Part shown: one piece after another, positions 7,540 through 14,701 of the stretch
How the letters are laid out: each line of letters begins with the position of its first letter
Numbering within the stretch: position 1 is the stretch's first letter
Assembly: GCA_022800755.1 (NCBI GenBank)
Contig: JAAWQX010000017.1
Location: 1-43,364 of the forward strand
Length of the DNA stretch: 43,364 nucleotides
Origin: Oscillospiraceae bacterium
GTDB taxonomy: Bacteria > Bacillota > Clostridia > Oscillospirales > Oscillospiraceae
Reading direction: 5' to 3'
Made by a program: the position numbers and the translations under genes
Notes under the pieces: model-generated
Told to the model about the DNA's origin: nothing
Database searches by the model: none
What the model saw: only the letters and a program-made list of their open reading frames with translations

Positions 7540-8162
7540 TATGCGTACACCTCCTCGATCTTGGCGATGGCGGCCTTATCGACCACCAGCTTGCGGGTGT
7601 TCAAAATCTCGTAGGGGCTGAGGATGGAAGCGGTCGTAGCGGTCACGCCGGGGATATTCCGTGCGGACTTGACGACCTTTTCATCCATGCTCTCGGTGAT
7701 GACCATGGCCTTGGACTCCACCCCCACGCTGGTGAGGAAGCTCTTGAAAGCCTTAGTCTTGATTTCGTCCACCTTCAGCCCATCGATGACGATGATATCG
7801 CCGTTCAGGGCCTTATCGGACAGCGCGGACTTCATCGCCAGGCGCTTTTCCTTTTTGTTCATGCGGTAGCTGTAATCCCGGGGCTTGGGGGCGAACACAA
7901 TGCCGCCGTGGGTAAACTGCGGCGCGCGGGTGCTGCCGGCCCGGGCGCGGCCGGTGCCTTTCTGGCGCCAGGGCTTCTTCCCGCCGCCGGAGACCTCCGC
8001 GCGGGTAAGGGCGCTCTGGGTGCCCTGTCTCTGGTTGGCAAGGTAGTTCTTAACGGAAGCGTGAAGCACTGCCTTGTTGGGCTCGATACCGAACACGGAT
8101 TCGGAGAGCTCAATGGTCCCGACCTGTTTGCCGGACATATCAAATACGTTTGCAATAGGCAT
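7539..8162 (-). CDS. rplD: 50S ribosomal protein L4
   Basis: 207 residues, including the extended-loop signature KKPWRQKGTGRARAGSTRAP that reaches the peptide tunnel. L4 also autoregulates the S10 operon in enterobacteria; whether it does so here is unknown, but the operon leader (9386-9800) carries unusual repeats. Spacing to rplC is 19 nt. Confidence 0.97.
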   Translation of the reverse strand: MPIANVFDMSGKQVGTIELSESVFGIEPNKAVLHASVKNYLANQRQGTQSALTRAEVSGGGKKPWRQKGTGRARAGSTRAPQFTHGGIVFAPKPRDYSYRMNKKEKRLAMKSALSDKALNGDIIVIDGLKVDEIKTKAFKSFLTSVGVESKAMVITESMDEKVVKSARNIPGVTATTASILSPYEILNTRKLVVDKAAIAKIEEVYA

Positions 8163-8181
8163 TTACGATACTCTCCTTTCC

Positions 8182-8904
8182 TTACTTGTTGCGGGCAGAA
8201 GCCTTCTGGGGATTTCTGCCGGAGGCCTTCTGCGGGTTGAGGCTGATGGCCGCTCCCTCGCCCTTGACCTTCATGTTCTTCACGGTGTTCTTGATATACA
8301 CGATGCCGCCCTTGGGGCCAGGAACGGCGCCGCGGATGACGATCATGTTCAATTCAGGATCGACCTTGACCACGTCCAGGTTCTGGACCGTGACCTGCTC
8401 AACGCCCATGTGTCCTGCGCCGATGTGTCCCTTAAACACGCGGGAGGGATCAGTGCTGGAGCCCATAGAACCGAGGTGGCGATGCACAGGACCGCCGCCG
8501 TGGGTCATGGGAGTGCGCTGGGCATTGTAGCGTTTCACAACGCCGGCGTAGCCCTTACCTTTGCTGGTGCCGGTAACGTCCACCTTTTCGCCCTCGGCGA
8601 AGGTGTCGGCCTTGAGCACGTCGCCCACTTCCAGCATGGAGGTGTCCTCCAGGCGGAACTCATGCAGGTGCTTTTTGTAGTTCAGGTCGTTCTTATCGAA
8701 ATGACCCTTCATGGGTTTGGTCAGCTTCTTTTCAGCGACATCCTGAAAACCAAGCTGAACGGAATTGTAGCCGTCGGTCTCCACCGTCTTTTTCTGCACG
8801 ACGGTGCAGGGGCCGGCCTCGATGACGGTGACGGGAATGACCTTCCCCGCCTCGTCGAAGATCTGCGTCATGCCGACCTTCTTGCCGATAATGGCCTTTT
8901 TCAT
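8182..8904 (-). CDS. rplC: 50S ribosomal protein L3 with duplicated tail
   Basis: 240 residues against about 205-215 usually. The core is standard L3: [20 protein letters not shown], then [19 protein letters not shown] with the loop that approaches the peptidyl-transferase centre. The C-terminus carries an extra basic tail containing two copies of NPQKAS(G/A)RN, which looks like a recent in-frame tandem duplication. The gene has its own GAGGAGG ribosome site and is separated from rpsJ by an unusually long 169 nt. Confidence 0.97.
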   Translation of the reverse strand: MKKAIIGKKVGMTQIFDEAGKVIPVTVIEAGPCTVVQKKTVETDGYNSVQLGFQDVAEKKLTKPMKGHFDKNDLNYKKHLHEFRLEDTSMLEVGDVLKADTFAEGEKVDVTGTSKGKGYAGVVKRYNAQRTPMTHGGGPVHRHLGSMGSSTDPSRVFKGHIGAGHMGVEQVTVQNLDVVKVDPELNMIVIRGAVPGPKGGIVYIKNTVKNMKVKGEGAAISLNPQKASGRNPQKASARNK

Positions 8905-9073
8905 GGTATTTCCTCCTCAAAGGTTATTGGTCAGCTCGCGTAGGCTCATAATTATAATGTATCATGACCAAGAGGCTGCTGACTTGACCCCGTCCGCTCC
9001 TGCGGACTGTTGGGCAGTTACAATTGTGGGCCGCACGGTTTCACGCCCTGTGCGGCAGGCGTTTCCGCGTTTT
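8905..9073 (-). promoter_or_regulatory. 169-nt structured spacer between rpsJ and rplC
   Basis: Neighbouring genes in this operon are spaced 20 nt or less. Here two hairpins occur: GCCGCAC/GTGCGGC in about 9033-9056, and a perfect GTCCGC-TCCT-GCGGAC near 8990-9006. Downstream on the minus strand is TATAAT (near 8955) without a clear -35. It may be an internal regulatory element, processing site or weak internal promoter; the sequence does not decide. Confidence 0.45.
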
Positions 9074-9385
9074 TTACAGCTTGATCTCGATCTCAACGCC
9101 GGCGGGCAGTTCCAGGCTCATCAGAGAATTGACGGTGTCCTGGGTGGGGCCGATGATGTCGATCAAGCGCTTGTGGGTGCGGCGCTCGAACTGCTCACGG
9201 GAATCCTTGTACTTGTGGACCGCGCGCAGGATGGTGACCACTTCCTTCTGCGTGGGCAGAGGGATGGGGCCGGAAACCTTCGCGCCCGTGCGCTTCGCCG
9301 TTTCCACGATGGTCTCCGCCGCCTTGTCGATCAGTTGGTGATCGTAGGCTTTGAGACGGATGCGGATGGTGTTTTTCTGTGCCAT
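9074..9385 (-). CDS. rpsJ: 30S ribosomal protein S10 (NusE)
   Basis: 103 residues, normal S10: [31 protein letters not shown], ending [13 protein letters not shown]. It is part of the small-subunit head and, as NusE, of antitermination complexes. It is the first gene of the S10 operon. The ATG at 9385 has CGGAGGAAAA upstream. A ~410-nt leader separates it from its promoter. Confidence 0.98.
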   Translation of the reverse strand: MAQKNTIRIRLKAYDHQLIDKAAETIVETAKRTGAKVSGPIPLPTQKEVVTILRAVHKYKDSREQFERRTHKRLIDIIGPTQDTVNSLMSLELPAGVEIEIKL

Positions 9386-9800
9386 GATGTTTTCCTCCGA
9401 TTCGTACGATTTTTTCCGGTGTCATTGGCTGCACCGTTTTGGTCGTACGGATGAGCCTTTATCCATACACTCAACCGTGCGTATCAAACCCTGCTCAAAA
9501 AACAAACCGGGTCCGATGACCGCCACAGTCCGAAATCATACCAAAACACAAGGCTTCAGTCCGAAATCGTACTGTTTTTCCGCCCTGTCAGTCCGAAATC
9601 ATACTCAGACGCACAAGGGCCGAACAGTCCCGTTCCCTGGCCGGTTTTCCTCCGCAGGCGATATACGCTTGTACGGAAAAGTCTCAGCCGCCCGATTCCC
9701 CGGCGAAACAAGTTCGCCAGCGGACATACTCCACCGAAGTTACCCCGCATACACGGGCAATCTCCGGCTTCATCGCATACTGCACCCATTACAGGCGCTC
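9386..9800 (-). promoter_or_regulatory. ~410-nt S10 operon leader with three repeats
   Basis: I see no convincing gene in this stretch; the antisense-looking frame at 9556-9855 runs over the promoter. Three copies of CAGTCCGAAATC(A/G)TAC start at 9526, 9557 and 9589 (plus-strand reading), 31-32 nt apart. In the transcript each reads GTA(C/T)GATTTCGGACTG. The middle copy contains GTACGATTT, exactly complementary to AAATCGTAC just upstream of the rpsJ ribosome site (plus 9404-9412). This suggests a leader that can fold back on the start region. Confidence 0.5.
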
Positions 9801-9804
9801 CAGT

Positions 9805-9833
9805 AGAATAACAAAAAATGCCCCTGTTGTCAA
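9805..9833 (-). promoter_or_regulatory. S10 operon promoter
   Basis: On the minus strand: TTGACA (plus 9828-9833), exactly 17 bp, TATTCT (plus 9805-9810). Predicted start of transcription is near 9798, giving a leader of about 410 nt before rpsJ. Confidence 0.85.
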
Positions 9834-9894
9834 GGACATTTTTGGATTTTTCCAAGAAATTTGGAATTTAATTTTGTACAGGTTGGCAAATATC

Positions 9895-10458
9895 TCACGC
9901 AAATGGGTTTGGCTCATATTCCGGACCACTACAATTCCAGTATTTTAAAAAGCCAAACCAAATACGCTTTGTCATTTCTTTACTCAGATTACCGTCCCCG
10001 TCGCAATCATATCGGACATAATCGGCTTTTCCGTCATCAACATACACAGTTTTAGTGTTGATGCCATCTGCGGTAAAAATCATCTTGATAAATTGTTCTC
10101 CGCAGTAGTAAGTCATTAGGGCTCGTTCACCTGGCCAGAGATCTATCCTCATATTTTCCGCCTGCGGACAGTATGTTTCCTGAAGCGTTTGGATAAACTT
10201 GTTGTCCACCTTCATAAACTCATCCGGCTCTGTCAGATTCGCGAATGCCGTCCGCACCGCAGGTTCCGCATAAAGTGCGTCCCACAATGCCATGTCATTT
10301 TCGCTCACGGCGGCTTCCGGCAGTTCCGCCAGAATTTCCTTGGCATTCATATTCACATGTACACGTCGTGTCACAGGATAGTGAAATTCAAAATATACCA
10401 GCACAGCCACAATAAGTGCCAGAACAACGCAAGCGGCACCCAGCAGTTTCTTCTTCAC
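9895..10458 (-). CDS. hypothetical membrane-anchored protein
   Basis: 187 residues: an N-terminal membrane anchor (KLLGAACVVLALIVAVLVYF, residues 4-23) followed by a soluble outside domain of ~160 residues with no motif I recognise. The segment TVYVDDGKADYVRYDCDGDG is rich in acidic residues. It lies 21 nt after the SLH/M15 peptidase gene and probably shares its transcript, so a cell-envelope role is plausible but not shown. Its stop lies about 60 nt upstream of the S10 promoter. Confidence 0.65.
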   Translation of the reverse strand: MKKKLLGAACVVLALIVAVLVYFEFHYPVTRRVHVNMNAKEILAELPEAAVSENDMALWDALYAEPAVRTAFANLTEPDEFMKVDNKFIQTLQETYCPQAENMRIDLWPGERALMTYYCGEQFIKMIFTADGINTKTVYVDDGKADYVRYDCDGDGNLSKEMTKRIWFGFLKYWNCSGPEYEPNPFA

Positions 10459-10479
10459 AAAATCACCTTACCTGCAGCA

Positions 10480-11814
10480 TCAGCCGCCGCTTTGCATGAC
10501 CGAGAAGTGCATGTAGTCGAATTTCTGGGTGTTGTCGCTGCGGACGCTGTATCCCTGCCCGCCCCAGCCCCAGCCGTAGTCGGAGAAGGCTTTGACCACG
10601 CTGCCGTCCGCTTTGATGGAATAGGCGCTGGGTGCGGAGACTTGGCCGGAGAAGATGCTCTGGCTCGTACCGAGAGGCCACCATCCGTAAAAACCGGAGG
10701 TGAAACTCACGGTGTTCGTGTTGTAATTCGCCCGGCACTCCGCGTTGTAGGTGGGGTTGATGTCGATGGCGCAGCCCCAGGAATGGCGCATGGTGTCTGA
10801 GTATCGCGCGCCGCCTACGCTCTGGATGGGGAACTGCTCCGGGTCGTCGAAAATCTGCTGGAAAATGGCTTTCACGTCCGCGGCGACGGCTTTGTTCACC
10901 ACCACCGTGGTCTCGTCCGCGTATTTGTTGCCGCCTTTGTCCATCTTCCAAATGGGGATGGTCACGGTCTCCATATAGGCGGCGGCTTCATTGGCGGAAC
11001 GGAAACCGCTCTTGTTCGCGTCGCCGAATAAAATCTGCCGCAGCTCCGCGCTGGCAGTGCCGTAGGCGTTGATCCAGCCTTTTTTCTGCCATTCGAGCGC
11101 CGCCGGGGTGGTGGTGGGCTTCACCGATGTGGCGGCGGAAATCACTTTCCGGTCCTGGGCGAACAGCATCCGGTCTACTACCGATGCCGCTTCCCCCCGG
11201 GTCAGCTGGTTGCCGCCCTGGAAAGTCTGGTCCGTGTAGCCGGACAAAACGCCCTTGCCGAAGGCCTGCTCTACGTAGTAGCGGTAGCCCGAGGGGATGG
11301 AATTGTAGTCCTTGATGACGCCGGTGACGTTGCTCACGGAGACTTTGTCCTCGTAATAGTCCTTGTACAGCATGTTCGTGATGAGCACCGCCATCTCGTT
11401 GCGGGTGATGGGCTGGTTCAGCTCCGCGTTGGAGCACTTGATGCCGCTGCCCGCGATGATGCCCGCGTCGTTCAGGGCGTTCCAATAGGGCTGCGCCCAG
11501 TGGACGTTGTTGATGGTCTCGTAGCTGCCAGGCTGGCCGTTTTCGTCAATGTACATCATGGTCAGCGTGTTGCCCGCGTTGAAGACCATGGTGATGAATT
11601 CCGCACGGGTCAAGGTGCGGTTCGGGCCAAAGGTACCGTCCTGGTAGCCGTTGATGATCCCCCAGGAGGACAGCTTGTCTACGTAGGGCTTGAACCAGTC
11701 GTCGGATTTTACGTCGGAAAAGCTCTTCGTGCCGCCGATGGCCGCGGAGGCGGGGAGCGTGGACAGCAGCAGCGTCACCGCCAGCAGTAAGGCCAGGATT
11801 CGCGTGTTTCTCAT
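10480..11814 (-). CDS. SLH-domain protein with M15-type (VanY-like) peptidase domain
   Basis: 444 residues: signal peptide (1-24, ending ASAA), three S-layer homology repeats at about 30-90, 95-155 and 165-220, a linker, and a C-terminal M15 D-Ala-D-Ala carboxypeptidase-like domain. The zinc signature is seen as HSWGCAIDINPTYN (His and Asp ligands) and DYMHFS (third His). SLH repeats anchor proteins to pyruvylated wall polymers, so this should be a surface enzyme trimming peptidoglycan stem peptides. It follows cdd by 45 nt. Domain assignment is firm; exact substrate is inferred. Confidence 0.88.
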   Translation of the reverse strand: MRNTRILALLLAVTLLLSTLPASAAIGGTKSFSDVKSDDWFKPYVDKLSSWGIINGYQDGTFGPNRTLTRAEFITMVFNAGNTLTMMYIDENGQPGSYETINNVHWAQPYWNALNDAGIIAGSGIKCSNAELNQPITRNEMAVLITNMLYKDYYEDKVSVSNVTGVIKDYNSIPSGYRYYVEQAFGKGVLSGYTDQTFQGGNQLTRGEAASVVDRMLFAQDRKVISAATSVKPTTTPAALEWQKKGWINAYGTASAELRQILFGDANKSGFRSANEAAAYMETVTIPIWKMDKGGNKYADETTVVVNKAVAADVKAIFQQIFDDPEQFPIQSVGGARYSDTMRHSWGCAIDINPTYNAECRANYNTNTVSFTSGFYGWWPLGTSQSIFSGQVSAPSAYSIKADGSVVKAFSDYGWGWGGQGYSVRSDNTQKFDYMHFSVMQSGG

Positions 11815-11859
11815 ATCGTTCTCCCTGTGGTGTTTTATGTATTTAAATGTATCTTGCGG

Positions 11860-12255
11860 TCAGGGTAAGTCCGCGGGGGTGAAGGCCTGGGGCAACAGGT
11901 CCCGGACCAGGTAGGTCTGGGTCTCGCCGTCCGGGCGGCCGATGATGACTTCCATGTCTAAATTGAACTCCGCCATGAACTGGCGGCACTGGCCGCAGGG
12001 CATCCCGAAGTCCTCCGTGTCCGCGCAGTAGATACCCAGGCGGACGAAGTCCCGGCGGCCCTCGCTCACCGCTTTCACCATCGCCGTGCGCTCCGCGCAG
12101 ATCGCCAGGCCGTAGGCCGCGTTTTCTACGTTGCAGCCCGTGTATACGCTGCCGTCACCGCATTCCAGCGCCGCGCCGACACGGAAGTGCGAGTAGGGCG
12201 CGTAGGCGTTTTGGGACGCGGCTTTCGCTTTTGATACCAATTCCTGCTTCGTCAT
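11860..12255 (-). CDS. cdd: cytidine deaminase
   Basis: 131 residues, the size of tetrameric bacterial cytidine deaminase. The catalytic zinc motif is complete: C53-A-E55 (ICAERTA) and P-C87-G-Q-C90. The substrate-binding NVENAAYG is at about 42-49. It converts cytidine and deoxycytidine to uridine and deoxyuridine in pyrimidine salvage. The gene overlaps the upstream lipoprotein gene by 4 nt (ATGA), so they are translated together; the functional link is unclear. Confidence 0.95.
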   Translation of the reverse strand: MTKQELVSKAKAASQNAYAPYSHFRVGAALECGDGSVYTGCNVENAAYGLAICAERTAMVKAVSEGRRDFVRLGIYCADTEDFGMPCGQCRQFMAEFNLDMEVIIGRPDGETQTYLVRDLLPQAFTPADLP

Positions 12256-13859
12256 GGGGTCTCCTCTTCTCTGGCGATGTCCGTGTTGATCGTCCAGTTT
12301 TTCAGGTTGTAGAATACGTTGTACTGCGTCGCCTCAATGCCGGAGACCACGTCCCGGTGGGTCAGCACCTGCTGCTTTTCAAAGCAGATCGGCACAATCA
12401 CCGCGCCGTCCGCGATGTACTGGCACAGGTAGTCGCAGGTCTGGTGCCGCTCCTCGTCCGTTTGGGCCGAGAGAAAGGCGTGGACGTATTCGTAATAATT
12501 CGGGTCGTTGATGCCGAAAAAGTTCTTCACGCCGTTGGTGGTGATCAGGTCCGTCAGGTTGAAGTCCGCCGGGAGCTTTACCTCGCCGTAGAACATGTCG
12601 TACTCGCCGTTGGTGATGCAGTAGACGTACTCCATCCAGTTCACCTGCCGCACTGTGACCCCGATGCCAATAGATTCCAGGTCCGCCGCGATCTTTTGGG
12701 CCGCTTTTACCTTGTCCGTGTTGTCCGAGCAGACGATGAAGTCCAGATCGATCTTTGCGTTGCCGCCGGGGAGCTGGTACTCCAGCATCCCGTCCTCGTC
12801 GTAGTCCCGCACCCCCGCGTCGCTGAACAGGCGCCGGGCGTTGTCCAGGTCGAAGTTGTAGCGGGAGGCCAGGTCCGTGTTATATAGGGAGTTTTCCGGC
12901 AGGATGGGCAAGGTCGCCGTGACCGCGGAGCCGTTCAGGATGTTGTCCGCGATATAGGCCCGGTCTACCGCGAAGTTCATGGCGTAGCGGTAGCTTTGGT
13001 AACAGGTGAACTCCGAAAGCGTGTTCATGCCGATGAACTGCATGTTCGTCGTGGGGAAATAGCGTACCTCGTTATTCGAGCCGTAGCCCAGGCGGGACAG
13101 GCCCGTGGGGTCGTTCACCACCAGGTCGATCAGCGACGTGCTGTAATCGGAGATGATCTGCTCCCGGTCGCCGTTTTCGTGGAGGTAGATCACGTCGATG
13201 GGCATGTCCGCCGCGTGGCGGTAGTTCTGGTACAGAGTCAGCTGGGTCAGGTCCTCGGAGAATATGTACGGGCCGGAGCCGGTAGGCAGGCCGTCCGTTC
13301 CGTCGTTTTTCACCACGGGGATGTTCAGTAGGCGCGGGAACATGTAGTTCGTGTCCGACAGGGTGATCATCACCGTCTCGTCGTTCAGGGCCGATACGCC
13401 CCAGACCTTGTTCAGCCGCGGGCCGTAGGTGCCGGAGTTCCGGGCCTGGTTGATGGAATAGGATACGTCCCCCGCCGTGAGGGTCGTGCCGTCGTGGAAG
13501 GTGACGGTGGTGTCCACGGTGAAAAACCAGCTGACGCCGTTATCCGATTTCCAGTCTAAGATCAGGTTCGGCACCGGCTGAAAGTCCTGGTCCACCTCTA
13601 CTGCGAATTCGTACACCAGGCAGTCTACCAGGGCGTTGGCTGAACTGGTGGTGCGCAGGGGGTGCATGGTCTGGTTCGCGTCGTAGCCCAGGGCGAACAG
13701 GTTGTCCTGGGCCTTTACCGCCACGTCGCTGGCGTTGGGGTCGATGGTCGGCGCGTTGTCCTCGTCGTCGGTGTCCCCGGTCTTCTTGCAGCCGGTCGCG
13801 CTCAGCAGCAGCGCCGCTGTCAGCAGCAGCGCCAGCAGGCGTTTCGTTTGTTTTCCCAT
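12252..13859 (-). CDS. ABC transporter solute-binding lipoprotein (SBP_bac_5 family)
   Basis: 535 residues with an N-terminal signal and lipobox ending at C24 (LLSATGCKK), then a family-5 extracellular solute-binding fold: a lobe with FTVDTTVTFHDGTTLTAGDVSYSI-type sequence near 115-140 and repeated SDAGVRDYDEDG / PILPENSLYN features of peptide and oligopeptide binders. It should capture peptides or related solutes at the membrane surface. No permease or ATPase gene is nearby, so it either serves a transporter encoded elsewhere or acts as a sensor or scavenger. Upstream pgeF is 13 nt away. Confidence 0.88.
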   Translation of the reverse strand: MGKQTKRLLALLLTAALLLSATGCKKTGDTDDEDNAPTIDPNASDVAVKAQDNLFALGYDANQTMHPLRTTSSANALVDCLVYEFAVEVDQDFQPVPNLILDWKSDNGVSWFFTVDTTVTFHDGTTLTAGDVSYSINQARNSGTYGPRLNKVWGVSALNDETVMITLSDTNYMFPRLLNIPVVKNDGTDGLPTGSGPYIFSEDLTQLTLYQNYRHAADMPIDVIYLHENGDREQIISDYSTSLIDLVVNDPTGLSRLGYGSNNEVRYFPTTNMQFIGMNTLSEFTCYQSYRYAMNFAVDRAYIADNILNGSAVTATLPILPENSLYNTDLASRYNFDLDNARRLFSDAGVRDYDEDGMLEYQLPGGNAKIDLDFIVCSDNTDKVKAAQKIAADLESIGIGVTVRQVNWMEYVYCITNGEYDMFYGEVKLPADFNLTDLITTNGVKNFFGINDPNYYEYVHAFLSAQTDEERHQTCDYLCQYIADGAVIVPICFEKQQVLTHRDVVSGIEATQYNVFYNLKNWTINTDIAREEETP

Positions 13860-13872
13860 ACTTGACCGTTCC

Positions 13873-14676
13873 TTACTCTTTGTCTATGACGATCATCGCC
13901 GCCTGATGGCCGCGCTTGCCGTCTGTGGCCCGGTGGGACCAGTATTTCTCCCGGCTGCACATGGTGCATTCCGTGGAGATCAGGATGTGCGCGTCCGGCA
14001 CGCCCAGCTGCGTCAAGCGGCGGCGGATCGCTTCCCGGAGGTCTACGTAGTATTTGCCCGGCGCTTTGCCGGGGCGGACGATGCCGGCGTGGTCGTCCGG
14101 CAGGAGGGCGTACACCGCTTCCGGGACTTCCGGGCCGGTCTCGAAGCAGCAGGCCCCGATGGACGCGCCGATGGCGGCTTGGATGTCCGCGGGGTCTGTG
14201 CCGAGGGTTTTCATCTGTGACACCGCTTCGGACATGATGTCCTGCACCGTGCTGCGCCAGCCGCAGTGGATCGCACCGATGACCCGGTGGACCGGGTCAT
14301 GGAGCAGCAGGGGGACGCAGTCGGCAATGAAGCAGGTGATGGCAAGACCGGGGATGTTCGTCACGAGGCCGTCCGCGTCGTAGGGCACGGGGGTCATGAG
14401 CGTGTGTACGTCCGCTTCCGTGACCACGCGCACCGTCTTGCCATGGACCTGGCGGGTGAAGGCCATGTGGTCCGTGGGGATGCCCGTGGCGGCCTTGACC
14501 CGACGGTAGTTCTCGATGACGTTTTCCGGCGCGTCGCCCCGGTTTTCGCCCAGGTTCAGGCTGGACCAGATGCCCTCGCTCACGCCGCCCATGCGGGTGG
14601 TGAACGCGTGCCGGGCCGGGATGTTCGGGGCGGTGAGGTATCCTACGCCGTTGGTGATGTGTTCGGTGAATGTCAT
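13873..14676 (-). CDS. pgeF: peptidoglycan editing factor PgeF (YfiH/YlmD, laccase-domain)
   Basis: 267 residues of the multicopper-polyphenol-oxidase-like (CNF1/YfiH) family. Visible signatures are FTTRMGGVSEG at 26-36, RQVHGKTVRVV near 75, CFIADCVPLLL near 115 and GAIHCGWRSTV near 133, supplying the His/Cys metal site. E. coli PgeF removes wrongly incorporated L-Ser from peptidoglycan precursors; purine-nucleoside activity has also been reported for the family. It lies 25 nt after secA and 13 nt before the lipoprotein gene. Confidence 0.9.
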   Translation of the reverse strand: MTFTEHITNGVGYLTAPNIPARHAFTTRMGGVSEGIWSSLNLGENRGDAPENVIENYRRVKAATGIPTDHMAFTRQVHGKTVRVVTEADVHTLMTPVPYDADGLVTNIPGLAITCFIADCVPLLLHDPVHRVIGAIHCGWRSTVQDIMSEAVSQMKTLGTDPADIQAAIGASIGACCFETGPEVPEAVYALLPDDHAGIVRPGKAPGKYYVDLREAIRRRLTQLGVPDAHILISTECTMCSREKYWSHRATDGKRGHQAAMIVIDKE

Positions 14677-14701
14677 AGGCGCTCCTTGGGGGACTTGTTT
14701 T

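Noticed and set aside
9526-9604. Three 16-nt repeats considered as a mini CRISPR array
   Set aside because: Repeats are too short, spacers are only 15-16 nt, no cas gene is nearby, and they lie in the S10 transcript leader.
9556-9855. 99-residue minus-strand frame in the S10 leader
   Set aside because: It begins upstream of the promoter and covers it; no ribosome site; the repeats inside are better explained as RNA or DNA elements.
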